Of a stretch of DNA of 64,000 bases, positions 21,497 through 51,000 are shown in pieces (position 1 is the stretch's first letter; the number at the start of each line of letters is the position of its first letter). The DNA is taken from assembly GCA_009760855.2 (NCBI GenBank), contig WPIO01000005.1, positions 1,224,501 through 1,288,500 on the forward strand, written 5' to 3'. The position numbers and the translations under genes are program-made. The DNA comes from Cristatella mucedo. Its lineage: Eukaryota; Bryozoa; Phylactolaemata; Cristatellidae. The notes below the pieces were generated by a model, which saw only the letters and a program-made list of their open reading frames with translations, did not search any database and was not told where the DNA came from.

Positions 21497-22030
21497 GTGT
21501 AGATGCAGGCAATAACCTCTCACTGGAATGCCAACCCATCGCCAAACGTTGGGGGAAGGCCTGAAAAGGTTCTCCGTGATGGTTAATAGCAACCGCTGTC
21601 AATACAGTCAAAAGTGGCGAAGGATCCTTCTGAACTGCGAGACCCGATATCGCACAGTCTGCTTATAGCTCGGTGGGCAGTGCTGAATATATCCCCAAAC
21701 ACTGGCAGCTCGACTTTGAGCTACAAGCCTTCGAACACCGAAGTCTTCGTCTTCATTACAAGTAAGACGCTTCGCGAAAAGATATGACCGGAAGTCCATC
21801 TTTCAACCTTTGATCGTAAGCCAGCGATGTTTGCATAGGAGCAGAGAAAGTTGCCTAGCTTCTTTGATGACACTGTACAGCTACAAATATTAAAGAACAC
21901 GGGCTAGTGATCGTCAACGGGTTAATTAGTCGCTCCCTTCGAGCGACAGAGGTGCAGAATGACTGTGGCCAGAGATATCGGTAGATGCAGCCAAGAAAAG
22001 CTTAAGTGAAACCTTGTAGGATGATGGCAT

Positions 22031-23541
22031 TTAATAAGAATAATAATAATAATACACTTGATAAAGCGCCCCCAGAGAACTCAATCTCTTTCTAGGCACT
22101 TAACTGTTGCTGCAAAGGAAACACGATCGAGTGGTGAATGGTATCATTCTTGATAAACAACATGGATAACGTAGTTAGGGGTGACATGCACAAGGTCAGC
22201 ATGCAAGTGTGGTTAGTGGCAGCATGCAACAGTGTCAGCATGCATAAGCACAAAATGACGAATCACGGGGACTCACTGAATGCTCTCATAAATAGATGCG
22301 TTTTGGTGTATTTTTAAATGTGGTAAAGTCTGGGCATGTCGTGACGAAAGTCGGGAGTGAATTCTAGGCTTTGGGAACATACGGACTAAAGACATGGTCT
22401 CCAAAAGAATTGAGGTTTGTACGAGTTATAGGTAAACAGTTCGATTCCAAAAAGCGGGTGGTACGATACTTAGCGTGTCGGAGGAGTAGATCTGATAGGT
22501 AGGCTGGAGCCAAAGAATGAAGGAACCTAAAAGTGAGCGACAAAATCTCGAAGTCAATCCGTTGCTTGACAACTAGCCAGTCCAGGTCGGCGAGAAGTGG
22601 TGTGATTTGGCAACTGCGACCCTCACAACAGACAAGTCTAGCTGCAGAGTTTTGCACCAGCTGCAAGCGCCTGATTGCACATCCCGGCAGACCGGCATGC
22701 AGTGAGTTACCGAAGTCAAGACCGGACGTCACAATTGCATGGACCAACTTAGATGTGGCATCCTTGTCTAAACAAGCCCAAGTTTCAGCAATGTTGTGCA
22801 GCTGAAATTAGGCAGACTTGATTGTGGAACTGATGTGGTCGTCTAAAGAAAGGTCACTGGAATATTGGAACATTTGGAACATTACATCTAGATTTAGTGC
22901 AGATTTAACAGGAGATATGCTGGCAGAGCCGATTTTGAGCGTTTGCCTTTCCAATTTCTGAATCACACTTGGTTTGCCAATAACTAGTAAGTTAGTTTTA
23001 TCCCATTCAATTTAAGAAAATTTGCTGCCATCCATGTGCTGATGTCATCAATACATGCAGCAAGGGAGTTGAGAGAGTTCGAGGTGCTGGAGGGCTGGGA
23101 GGGATCAAAGTTAAAGTACAACTGAGTGTCATCCGCATAGAAGTGAAAGCCTAGGTTGTTCTTGGCAATCACATCAGCAAGAGGCAGAGTATAAACCGTG
23201 AAAAGAATCGCACTGAGCCCTGAGGTACCCCATATTTCAGAGGTACCTCAGATAATCTTTGTCCATTCACGTCAATACTCTGGAGTCTCCCACTGAGATA
23301 GGACCTGAACCACTGCAGAGGGTCAGCATTCCTGAGATGGTTGTTAAACACTCGAATCAGTGTTGACTCTGTGAATTAATTTGCCATAAGACGTGACTGG
23401 AACTTACTTTCTAAGTTGGAGTTTTTGATGTAATAGTGATGCCAGTGATGCCCAGGCGAGTTGATAGCCGCTCTAGAAGAACTTTGATCGATGGTATCAA
23501 AAGCTGCCGAAAGATCGAGCAAAACAAGCAGAGATACTCTA
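22031..23541 (-). mobile_element. Family-1 LINE copy with RT and a 116-bp internal insertion
   Basis: Minus-strand copy of about 1.5 kb: (AAT)n, tail, 3' UTR, the ORF2 C-terminal block and an RT region with FYADDTQLYFNFDPSQPSST and, upstream, RSYLSGRLQSIDVNGQRLSE. Several stops and frameshifts show it is dead. Between the motifs GITGT and LQWFRSYLSG it carries 116 extra bases (23321-23436) derived from another part of the same ORF, as does the copy at 56817. It ends directly against the tail of the next copy. Confidence 0.9.
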
Positions 23542-24716
23542 ATAATAGTAATAATAATAATAATGCAGTTGATAAAGCGCCCTCAGAGAACTCAATCTCT
23601 TTCTAGGCGCTTTAAATTTGCTGCAAAGGGAAATGCAATTAGATGGTAAGTAAAATCATGCTTGAAAAAAACAAAATGAATAATATGGTTAGGGGTGATA
23701 TGCACAGGGTCAGCATGCAAATGTGGTTAGTGGCAGCATGCACAGTGTCAGCACGCATAAGCACGTGAAGGACGAATCACAGGGACCCACTAAATGCTGT
23801 CCTAAATAGGTGTGTTTTTAAGTTCCTTTTAAATGTGGTCAGGTCAGGGGATGTTCTGACGCAGGTCGGGAGGGAGTTCCAGGCTTTAAGAGCATACGAA
23901 CTGAATGCACGGTCTCCAAAGGATTTGAGGTTTGTATGAGGTATTTGTAGACTGTTGGATTCCGAAAATCGGGTGGTACGATGCTTGGCCTGATGGGGGA
24001 GTATGTCGGAGAGATAGGCTGGAGCCATAGAATGAAGAGACCTAAAAGTGAGCGACAAAACCTTGAAGTCGATCCGTTGCTTGACTGGTAGCCAGTGCAG
24101 GTCGGCGAGAAGTGGAGTAATGTGGCAACTTCGATGCTCACGACAGACAAGCCTAGCTGCAGAGTTTTGCACCAGCTGCAATCGCCTGATCGCACATGCT
24201 GGTAGGCCAGTAAGCAGTGAGTTGCAGAAGTCGAGACGAGATGTCACGAATGCATGGACCAACTTGAACGTGGTATCCTTATCTAAACAAGCCCGAAGTT
24301 TAGCAATATCATGAAGCTGAAAATAGGCAGACTTGACTGTGGAGCTGATATGGTCGTCTAACGAGAGGTCACTTGGGAATATGACACCTAGATTTCGAGC
24401 TGATTCGACGATATCTAGGCAGAGCCAATTTTGAGCGTCAGCCTTCCCAATTTCTGAATCACACTGGGTTTGCCCATAACTAGTGAGTTAGTTTTGTCAT
24501 CGTTTAGTTTTAGAAAATGTGCTGCCATCCATGTGCGGATGTCATCAATGCATGCAGCAAGTGAATTTAGATAATTTGAGGTCCTCGAAGGCTGGGAGGG
24601 ATCAAAGCAAAGGCACAACTGAGTGTCATCCGCATAGAAGTGAAAGCTTAGATTGTGCTTGGCAATCACATCAGCAAGAGGGAGAGTATAAACCGTGACA
24701 AGAACCGCTTACAGGC
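23542..24716 (-). mobile_element. Family-1 LINE copy, 3' half
   Basis: The (AAT)n tail starts at 23542, followed by the 3' UTR and a 161-codon intact C-terminal frame (24262-23777: [19 protein letters not shown] to FRTAFSGSL). Upstream, FHFYADDTQLCLCFDPSQPS is at about 24640. The copy is 5'-truncated at about 24716, inside the RT. It abuts the copy at 22031 head to tail in the same orientation. Confidence 0.9.
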
Positions 24717-25597
24717 TGGCAGTCCACGGTGGGATTTGCCAAAGCCATCGAAGCAGCCCCTGCTACTGAAGCCACTACTCTACTGAATTGCTAAGATATC
24801 CGAACATCAAGCGGTCAAATGGTTCTGCAAGACCACCAGACAGGGACTGATGAGGTAATCTCCAGGCAGTAGCAATACTTACCCGAACTGTGGCTGGATG
24901 GGCCCTAAGGCTCGCAACGAAACTTGCTGCTGCCACTACGGGGGGGGGGGAGGGAGGGGCTCACCCAATACCTGGTGGCAGTCGACCTCGGGATAGAAAG
25001 TAACGTGGATTCAATTTCCAGGCCAGACTTTCACATACACGGAGGGAGGAAACGATTTGTTCTGTGTCAGCGAAAGCACGCATGTTCTTCTGGTTTGCCT
25101 GACACGACGGCCGCTATGTAGCAGCACATGGGCGAATCTCTCGGAAAAGAATGGTTCGTCTGCGTAGCGTCGGCTCACTGGGCGAATCAGAATCTCACTA
25201 GGCGAATCACCTTACTATCTGCCAAAGCGATCTGATGCTGTAAATGGCAAGTCGTACTGCACTCAAGACAGCACAACGATGACCTAGCTACGACGGACAG
25301 ACGCCTTCGGTTGTGAACTGGGCTTTATCTAATGCTCTTGTCTGTACTCTACTGCGACATGACATTTGCTATCTCTGTGATGCTCAGGCTTGCTGCTGCT
25401 GCTGCACACTGACCTTAAGGCTACACCCTTTCCAGGCTAACGCTCAGCGTTGCTACTGCAGACTGACCTGCTGCTGTGAACACAACGTTACTTTCGCTGA
25501 AGACTTGGTAAATTTGAAGGGACACTTGGCCTGCTGCTTTTTGTGAGTGACACCAAACCGAGTATTCTTGGAAGGTGACCACGGCATCTAACCTTAT
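24717..25597. other. Unique interval, no gene seen
   Basis: A G-run at 24940, CTG-rich stretches at 25385-25470, and no open frame above 85 codons. Nothing recognisable. Confidence 0.5.
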
Positions 25598-25788
25598 AAT
25601 AAATAAATAAATAAATACTTGCTCATTTAACAGCTCCTTTTTGAATAGCGACAGGAGCCTTAAAGGCTATCGCCACCACTTGCAGTGGCAATAAAGGATC
25701 GTCTACAGCAGGATTCGATCCCACGACATCGGTCGTGAAGAGCAATCGCATTGCCTAGGGTGCCATTACGGCCCGCCAATCTTCTTTG
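25598..25788 (-). mobile_element. SINE family S1, full copy with (TTTA)n tail
   Basis: The best S1 copy. On the minus strand: tRNA-like head with A-box-like TGGCACCCTAGGC and B-box GGATCGAATCC, body 'gatcctttattgccactgca' and 'gtggtggcgatagcc', tail 'ggagctgttaaatgagc' followed by (TTTA)n at 25620-25599. Confidence 0.75.
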
Positions 25789-25894
25789 CAAGCCGCAGCT
25801 CTTTCCCTACTCCGGAGAGTCAAAGTTTACTTAATGAACGATATCGTTAACCTTGTTACCAAGGTTCAACATGCGAATCGTGAAGAATTACGGC

Positions 25895-27317
25895 TTGCGG
25901 ATCGTACTTAGGAATGGAGACGTAGGTAGAGTGTCTCTGCTTGTTTTGCTCGATCTTTCGGCAGCTTTTAATACTATCGATCACAAAATTCTTCTAGAGC
26001 GCCTCTCATCTCGCCTGGGCATCACTGACACTGCTCTGCAATGGTTAAGATCGTATCTCAGTGGGAGACTCCCGAGTATTGACGTGAATGGACTAAGATC
26101 ATACGAGGTACCTCTGAAATATGGAGTACCTCCGGGGTCCGTGCTAGGTCCGGTTCTTTTCACGGTTTATACTCCCCCCTTTGCTGAGTTGATTGCCAAG
26201 AACACAATCTAGGCTTTCATTTCTATGCGGATGACACTCAGTTGTACCTTTGCTTTGATCCCTCCCAGCCTTCAAGCACCTCGAATTCTCTCAACTCACT
26301 TGCTGCATGTATTGATGACATCAGCACATGGATGGCAGCACATTTTCTAAAACTAGACGATGATAAAACTAACTTACTAGTTATGGGCAAACCCAGTGTC
26401 ATTCAGAGATTGGAAAGGCGGACGCTCAAAATTGGCTCTGCCAGCATATCTCCTGTTGAATCAGCTCGAAATCTAGGAGTCATGTTCCAAAGTGACCTCT
26501 CATTAGACGACCATATCAGCTCCACAGTCAAGTCTGCCTAATTTCAGCCACATAATATTGCTAAAATTCGGGCTTGTTTAGATAAAGATACCACATCTAA
26601 GTTGGTCCATGCATTTGTGACATCCCGTCTTGACTTCTGTAACTCATTGCTTGCTGGCCTACCGGCATGTGCAATCAGGCGATTACAGCCGGTGCAAAAC
26701 TCCACAGCTAGGCTTGTCTGTCGTGAGCATCAAAGTTGCCACATCACACCACTTCTTACCGACCTGCACTGGCTACCAGTCAAGCAACGGATCGACTTCA
26801 TGGTTTTGTCGCTCACTTTTAGGTCACTTCATTCTTTGGCTCCAGCCAATCTCTCAGATCTACTCCACCACCAGGCCAAGCATCGTACCGCCCGCTTTTC
26901 GGAATCCAACAGTTTACCAATACCGCGTACAAACCTCAAATCCTTTGGAGACCGTGCATTCAGTTCGTATGCTCCCAAAGCCTGGAACTCCCTCCCGACT
27001 TGCGTCAGAACATCCCCTGACTTGACCACATTTAAATAGATTTTAAAGACACGCCTATTTAGGACAGCATTTAGTGGGTCCCTATGATTCCTTCATGTGC
27101 TTATGCGTACTGACACTGTGCATGCTGCCACTAACCACATTTGCATGCTGACCCTGTGCATGTCACCCCTAACCCTGTTATTCACGTTGTTTATCAAGCA
27201 TGATGCCACTCACCATTCAGTCGCGTTTCCCTTTGCAGCAAATGTAAAACGCATAGAAAGAGATTGAGCTCTCTGAGGGCGCTTTATTAAGTGCATTATT
27301 ATTATTATTATTATTAT
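25895..27317 (+). mobile_element. Family-1 LINE copy, RT to 3' tail
   Basis: Plus strand. RT motifs in order: SLLVLLDLSAAFNTIDHK (25940), GVPPGSVLGPVLFTVYT, then after a +1 frameshift at about 26200 FYADDTQLYLCFDPSQPSST (26220), WMAAHFLKLDDDKTNLLVMG, and the C-terminal block [19 protein letters not shown] with [21 protein letters not shown] stop within the FK codons ends the frame at 27037. The 3' UTR and the hairpin tail with (ATT)n follow, to 27317. The changed residue in GVPPGS (usually GVPQGS) and the frameshift mark it as dead. Confidence 0.92.
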
Positions 27318-28300
27318 CGTGCCTCAACGGGTGGCAGTAAATCGTATCACTAAGCTACTTCATGCTCTGCTATTCTGCTCGGTGTCAGTGCTAACTATGC
27401 AGGTGGGGGCGTGATCGCACAACTTGGGGGATGACAGCTGCTAGGCTTGACACAGTTCTAAGGACAAAGGATTCTTGCTGCCAAGTGGCTGAAGCGGCGA
27501 GTTTGTATTGCCAGCTCAAAAAATTCCAGTTGCCGTTTGACTATTTTCCACTATCGAAACTGCCGAGTGTCTTAGAAGTCTGCCTCAAGAGTCGGACCTC
27601 AACAGTTCAACTGAGTGTGAATGACTGACCTCAAAATGCGTCTTCTCTGCTTCATGCTCAGCCTAGGCGCCTGCAACACTGCATCATCAGTTCAGTCGAA
27701 TGACCTTTGACACAGCGTGCTAACTTCGGCCAAGTCCCGGCTTTTTTCTGCTTTCTGTATCCAGGCAGCTAGCCAGTGCACTTCACCGTTAGAAACCTCC
27801 ACTAATCCGTTCGCCGAAACTGTGCCGACAAAAACGTACAAAGCCCACGACAAAATCGAAACTAGCCCCCGACAAACAAGGCCGGTCGGCTACCCTGTCG
27901 GCTTGGCGACGAGAAATTCAGCAATCCTGATCGATGCCACTGCCAACTTATTGCTATGAGGCGTTGGCTTGTCACTATCACTCGACATTAAACGACGATT
28001 TTCCACAGGGCTCTTGGATATAGTGATGAGGGCATGCCCAACGAAAATCTTAGGTTGGAATGAAAAAGATCTTTGAGAAAACCCCTTAAAAGTTAATTTT
28101 CTTCAAAGGGAGCTCATAAGCCTCCAATTTTTATACTAGGTGTTTTGAAATTGCATAGTATGTCCGCGCTTTTGGATTAAACCTACGTGCCCTAGTGTCA
28201 GACCAGTCGTTCCGAGGGAATGCACAATCAGAATGCATCATACCCTCCCTAAGAGCGATCTACAAAAAAAGTGAGCAAGATTGCTCACTCTACCAGCACA
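27318..28300. other. Unique interval, no gene seen
   Basis: Short frames only. A short palindrome, GTGAGCAA-GA-TTGCTCAC, sits at 28271-28288. Confidence 0.5.
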
Positions 28301-28620
28301 TGTCTGGTAGTTAGTGGTAACGAGTGCAGTGCCAGCACACATAAGAACACAAAAAGGACAATTCAACACGAAGCAAGCAAACGATATGAGGAACAGGTTC
28401 ATTTCTAATTATTCTTTAAATGTCTTCAAGTCAGTGGATGTCGTGACGTCGGATCGGGAGACAGTTCCAGCCTTTGGGAACATACGAACTAGAGGCCCGG
28501 TCGCTAAAGGATTCGAGGTTGGTTAGAGGCACAGCTAAACGGAAGAGTCAGAAGAGCAAGTAATACGACGACTAGCCTGGTCGGGAAGTAGGTCGGATGG
28601 GTAGGCCAGAGCAAGACAGT
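28301..28620 (-). mobile_element. Old family-1 LINE fragment
   Basis: Recognisable words 'gtgccagcacacataag', 'gggaacatacgaactagagg' and 'taggccagagcaag' line up in order with the antisense 3' UTR and ORF2 C-terminus of the better copies. Heavily mutated; no tail. Confidence 0.6.
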
Positions 28621-29968
28621 GCTCACGACGCCGGAATTTTCGCAATTGCTCGTGGCTTGAAGTTGACTCGACAGTGAAACTGATACATACAGTATATACG
28701 TGGTCGTCTTTGAAGGTCGGTGCGAATCTAGTGCCCTAGTAAGTGGGTAAGAGGAGTTGCACCAAAGGCACCCCGGAAACTCCTGGCAGTGCACTCATCG
28801 CCAGCCAATACTTTCGCAAGATGCAAGCACAATCGATGGTTGTTGCCACTAAGAAGGATTGTGTCTGCAGTTCCCTGCAGGGAAGATATATACTAATAAC
28901 ATTAAAAATAACAATGACAAATCAGCGTAAGCACCTTCAAATGTATTTGAAAGTACCCATGCTTGGCCATGAAATGAGAAACAAATAAGAAGGCCAAGTA
29001 TAAAGTGGATCTCAGGATTTGCATGTCTCCTAGCTGCATGCCCTACAGACTGGTGGCTTTCCAACTGGCTGTAGTCCACTATTCAGGTGCTACGCTGCAA
29101 TGGTGGTCCAGTGCTGTCATTGCCTCACTGCTGCTTTGGCCAGAAACCAGACAGAATCCTGGTTGGTCATGGACAGGTAAAGGCTGTAGCAACTCAGCAA
29201 GAAGACTGACCACATGCTCAAGATGAGCATAGGTAAAACTTAAAAGAGCATATCTGTACCAGCTAACCTGCTCAGTCTAGGTAGATGGGCGTGCTGGAAC
29301 GTTACAATAAAATCGCAAGCAGCAGAAAAATATAAATATATTCAACATGTACCATATTTCTGCACCACATGCATCTACTCACACACTACTACAGCCTCGA
29401 CCTATAAAAAACATGCAGACCTCCCCAAACACATAAATGAACGCACATGCTGGGGTAAACACACGCAGACACGCACACAAACTTGAAGTCTGTGTCACAC
29501 TTGTGCACACTAAGTATAATGGCAAGCAGGAACACGAACACACACGTTTACAAAAACAGAGCTGATCGACACATGATCGCTGGTGATGATGCCTAGCCAT
29601 TCCGAGCCGATGTTTATATAATGATATTACTTTTACGCACAATGCTAATGGCTACTTTCACGACCAATTAGCATATTGAACAACAAGCTATTTGCAGGGC
29701 ACACTGCATGGTAAGGATGAAGTTAAAGCAGTGCACAAGCTATTCGGCTGAGCACAAGACCAAGCACACACAGCAGATGCAAGTCAGGTCTCTTTCACGA
29801 ATACAAACGTCCAATCCCATGCTGGGATCCTCTCGGCTGCGGGAGACAGCATTGCAACCACGAGGTCGTGACATACATGAGTAGCTAATTATGGGCAGTG
29901 CAGCAATGCTTGTAGGAGCATTGTCTTCGAGTCGTGGTAACATCAAACCGATTACTTCGTGGACTAGC
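28621..29968. other. Downstream flank of the receptor gene
   Basis: No gene recognised. This should include the 3' UTR of the minus-strand receptor gene just below 29969, but I found no convincing minus-strand AATAAA close to the stop. Confidence 0.4.
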
Positions 29969-46620
<16,652 letters not shown>

Positions 46621-47220
46621 TTCTACGCTCCGTCTCGACCGCACTGAGCGCAACGAAAAACGGGGCTACGAAGCGGATATGGAGAGCGATCAAAAATCAT
46701 TACGGCCGTCGACGACGGCCGACCGAAGGTCAAACTGCTGCACTCGGGTCAAGGTCGAAAGAGGGCTCTCCCCCCCCCCCGCGATTCAGGTGTTGGCCTA
46801 CGTAGTGAGTGAGCTGTAGCGGAAGCCGTGGAGGAGTGCGTCCTGTTGTCTGCAGCTGATCGTGTGTCTGAGATTTTAGGAAATTACTCGCGGTTAGACA
46901 TTATCGTTTGCGCTAGATGTGCGGCGTCGTGCAGGAATACATTTACCCGGTTGTCGTCCGCTAGCAGGATAGACGCACTTTTGGTGGCACTACCTTCGTC
47001 CTACCTCTCTTCTTCCTATAGGCTTGAGGACGTTCGATCGAGCGGCGGAACGTCCAGATTCCTTCCTAAGCGCTCAATGCACTGCGGTTTTTCCGAAAGT
47101 CAGTCTTGGCTTGAGCGTAGTAGATACGTGATGTGGGCTTTCGTCGGGCCGAATGGCGGATGGCGAGTGCGATTTGGATACGGCGATCGCTGCTTTGCTT
47201 CATTATGATACGCATTGCTT
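46621..47220. promoter_or_regulatory. CpG-rich 5' region of the receptor gene
   Basis: CpG-dense sequence directly upstream (in gene orientation) of the signal-peptide exon. Open frames on the plus strand (46547-46819 and 46828-47208) show no recognisable product and fit GC-rich noncoding DNA. I infer the promoter lies here; no TATA box is obvious. Confidence 0.4.
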
Positions 47221-47439
47221 ATCGGAGCTCACTCAATGTATACCATTTAAACGCGCTCCATAGAGCGCGTTAGCTTAGCAGTGCCTTCGAAAGCAGACTT
47301 TATCATTGGCAAAGGTGCACTATCGTAATTGCCTTGGCAACTTGCTACCTGTCGTCGCAGTATACGTAGAGGAGAAGTGGAGACGGCAGCTGAGGGAACG
47401 CTAAGCTAGAATTCAGGTTTGCTTGAGCATTTTGCGATT

Positions 47440-48760
47440 TCAGTACAGTAAAATTCATTGTGTAGCGCCCTCAGAGAACTTGATCTCTTTCTAGGCACTT
47501 CGCTGCATATGCCGCAAAGGAAGCATGAGCGTATGGTTGTGTGGTTAGTGGCAACATTCGCAACATTCGCCAACATGCATAATACGCTTACTGGTAACAT
47601 GAAAATTGTCAACATACAAATATGGTTAGTGGCAGCGTGCACAGTGTCAACATGCATAATAGAGTTGAAATAAATAAATACAATGTATTTGTGTAGCCCG
47701 CTAAGAGCACCTAATCTTCATCCAGGCTCTGCATACATGCCTCAAGGCTTGAGCCCACGAGATCGGTAGTCAAAGGCGAGCACCTAGGTCAACCCTGAGC
47801 CAAACCAGGGCTAGTGGTAACAAGCACAGTGTCAGCACGCATAGCACACAAAGGACAAATCGCTGGGACCCAGCAAATATTTCGAGGAACAGGTGCATTT
47901 TTACCTTCTTTTAAAATGTCAAGTTAGGGGATGTCGTGACGTTAGCGGCGAGTGAGCTCCTGGCTCTGGGAGCATACGAACTAAAGGCACGATCTCCAAA
48001 GGATTTGAGATGGATTCGACTCTTAGCTAAACTGTTTGAGTTAGACGAGTGAGTGTTACGATACATAGCCTGATGGTGGAATAGTTATTTATGGGTAAGC
48101 TGGAGCCAGAGAATGAAGCAACCTAAAAGTGAGCGGCAGAACCTTGAAGTCGATATGCTGCTAAATGGGGAGCCAGTGCAGGTCGGTTTCACCCACAGCA
48201 ATCTTCTTATCGTATAGGCAGGAGGTCCCGCGATTAGTTAGAATGGCACGATGTCGCAAGAGCACGGACCAGCTTGGCAGTGGTCTCCTAGCCTAAATAT
48301 CGCCGAGTTCTTGCAACGGTACGCTTGGCTGTGGAGCTAATGTGGTCGTCTAGTTAAAGGTTAATAGGATCAGGATTTCGTTCTGACGTTACAGGAAATA
48401 TGCTGACAGAGCCCATTTTTTGAGGGTTAGGTTTTCCAACTTCAGAGGGACGTGAGTTTGCTCGCAACCAGAAGTTGTATATATCTTTATATCTCCAGAC
48501 TATTTGAGAACGTTTTCTGCCATCCAGTTGCTAATGCCAGTAATACATACTGAAAAAGAGTTGAAAGAGAGTTCGTTTTGCTGAAAGGAAGTTACGGATC
48601 AAAGCATGAGTATAGCTGTGTGTCATTCGCATCAAATTAAAGCCTATACTGCTTGGCAATTACAGCAACAAGTTTCAGAAGGATTAACCTCATTAGGACT
48701 GGCGTAGTGCCCACTTTAAGGACGGCATATTCGTGCAATAAATAAGACCCAGTTGGGGAA
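47440..48760 (-). mobile_element. Old family-1 LINE, interrupted by a SINE
   Basis: Tail and 3' UTR at 47440-47665, then a SINE, then the rest of the 3' UTR, ORF2 C-terminus and part of the RT (47816-48760) with words 'gggagcatacgaactaaagg' and 'ctccaaaggatttgagatgg'. No long frame survives. Confidence 0.8.
47672..47815 (-). mobile_element. SINE S2, inserted in the old LINE
   Basis: Begins (AAAT)n, then the tail complement 'gtgtagcccgctaagagcac' and a head with 'gcttgagcccacgagatcgg' and 'gcgagcacctagg'. Confidence 0.65.
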
Positions 48761-50093
48761 AACAATGTTTTAACAATTCGTAACAGACGACAGTAATCGC
48801 TCGATTTCAAGTAACGCCATTCAGCCTCTCCGGCGCGCTGGGCTACGGTATCGGCCTGTGGGCTTTCGCGCTTATAGTGAAGGAACAGTGCTATACTGTC
48901 CCGTTGAAGCTATGCCACTACTACGCAAATCCGTTGCTGAGCCAAGCAGGCAATCATTTTGATTTGCGCTTCGCTACGCCCAATGCACGAAGACACAGTT
49001 CTCGAGTGTAAGTGTAAAACGCGTCTAAGGTTCAGAAAGTTCCACTTGAAGCAGAAGCGATTTCAAACTGTTGGACCGGAAGAACTCCAGGAAGAACAGC
49101 ATCAGAAGAAGCTTTGTGTGCGATCGGTGCTGACATGATGATGTCAGGCGTACACATTGACCGTGCACAGGTCTGTTAAATGTATGGTTAATTTCATTTA
49201 ATTTTGAATGGGCATACATGCTTCCATTGTGTAAGCGACAGTCAGAGCTGATGTGCTTGCTAATTGACATCGACCGTTGGAAAGAGAAAAGGGCGCGGTA
49301 TCGCTAAATGCGATATAAAAATGCACTCTCATCTTTGAGCTAAAATTAAATTGAAATAAAATTAAAAATTTGATTTTCTGTTTTCGTCGGTTAGTTGCGA
49401 TATGGATTGCACGTAAGGGCGTGCTCACCAGCTAGGTTAGAGAAGACTCAGGTCCACATTCCAAAGCCAAGTGAGTTTCCCGGATTGTTCACGGATAAAG
49501 ACTAATTTGACGATAACTCAAGGCAATAATATGAATGAAGATTCCAGTCATAGATATCGGGAGTTGCATCATGAACAAGTCATTATAAATGCAAGGATAA
49601 AAATAAGAAATTCATGGAAATATAAAGTGCTAAAATTTATCTTTACAGCCGCTTTTTGATGAGAACTTATATTAACTCGTTGCCGATCCTTATGCAACAG
49701 TTGTCCGTTGTTGCGGTGTTTTCTTCATGAAGACCACGAAAAAACCTTGAGCAGCTCATACTATATTACCCAAGGTTATGAACTCAACAATTTTCTATGT
49801 CTATAAACTGCCTCGCAAATATTAAATCCTGCTTGATCGTATACGCCCATACGCTTTATTATTAATCGTCATCGCGAATGCCAAAATGACGGGAAACTGA
49901 AGGAATTGCTTCAAAAATGGCCGGCCAGTCTCAATGAGTTGTGAAGTGAGTCGGGAGAGGGGGGTAAGTGTTCTTTCTCCCTTTTTACTTATGGAGACTA
50001 TATCCGAAAGTAAGGAAATTTTTTTGGAAAACCTTACATCATGAGTCTTATGACATTTATTGAGCCGCTGTCTTTATCTCGCTGGTCTGATTT
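48761..50093. other. Unique interval, no gene seen
   Basis: Moderately AT-rich, frames below 82 codons, no recognised motif. Confidence 0.5.
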
Positions 50094-50210
50094 GACCTAA
50101 AGGGCTTAGGTGTTCGTCTTTAGTGACCATGGTCGTGGGCTCGAGCCCTATGGCAAACGCGAAGCACCTGGATAGAAGTTCTTTTATGATGAGCGCTAAG
50201 TAAATGACAT
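50094..50210 (+). mobile_element. SINE S2, diverged
   Basis: Head-like 'cttaggtgttcgtctttag' and B-box 'gtgggctcgagcccta', then 'gcgaagcacctggatagaag' and a worn tail. Confidence 0.55.
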
Positions 50211-50659
50211 ATGCTTATATCTGGCATTATTTACGGATGGAAAAGAGCCCCAAACTTTTAATTTCAGAAAGGATGTAGCATTACGGATCAGATAGTGCTG
50301 CTTAACACAACGCAGAATCAATAAAATCATTGACATCCCTAGTCACGCTAGTCTCAAAAGTCGCCCTCAACAAGATTTACAACGGCGTAATTTAGATGCG
50401 TAGCATGTATGTTTGTGGTGGGCTTCGTGATTATCTTTTATGAAGCATGAAGAATTGTTTCGATCGAATCAGAGACAACTACGCTTTGAAAGGTGCAAGC
50501 AGCTACGTCGTTTTTGATCGTGTACGCGTCCAATTTGACAAGTCCATAACTTAATTGGAGAACGACGCTGCAAAGATGATCTTTTACAAGTTTGAGAACT
50601 TAATCACTTGATGCACTTTTTCAAGTGGTAGAAAACTCAGCAGGACAAATTGCAGATGA

Positions 50660-51000
50660 AGCTGTAGGGGCTCGCGGGCGCGCGATGGCGGCGCGCGATG
50701 AAGAGCGAAGCCCCCCACACAAGCGTTGTCGACGACGGCTGTATTATACGATCTAGCAGCCGTCGTGCGTGCTGCTCCGGAGCACGAGGCGTTAGGAGAG
50801 AGAGAAGAGAGTGGATAGCGTGCGTGCAGGCCGACGCACAGGCAGAAAGTGAATTGCGCGGCAAGGAACGAGTCACGTGCCGGCAAGGAGCGTTCCCGTT
50901 GGGCGGACAGAACGTCGGCTGGGGGCGGAACCACGTGACGGCGATCACACGCCCACAAAGCATCTTCCGGGAAATGAGCGAATATAGAATTAAGGAAAAC
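50660..51000. promoter_or_regulatory. CpG-rich candidate promoter
   Basis: A compact CpG-rich patch in AT-rich surroundings with two CACGTG boxes (about 50875 and 50933) and a GC-box-like gggggcgg (about 50921). A plus-strand ATGGCGGCGCGCGAT at about 50683 could be a start or a YY1-type initiator site, but its frame stops after 23 codons. Minus-strand frames of 128-141 codons cross the patch without recognisable content. No gene is assigned. Confidence 0.3.
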
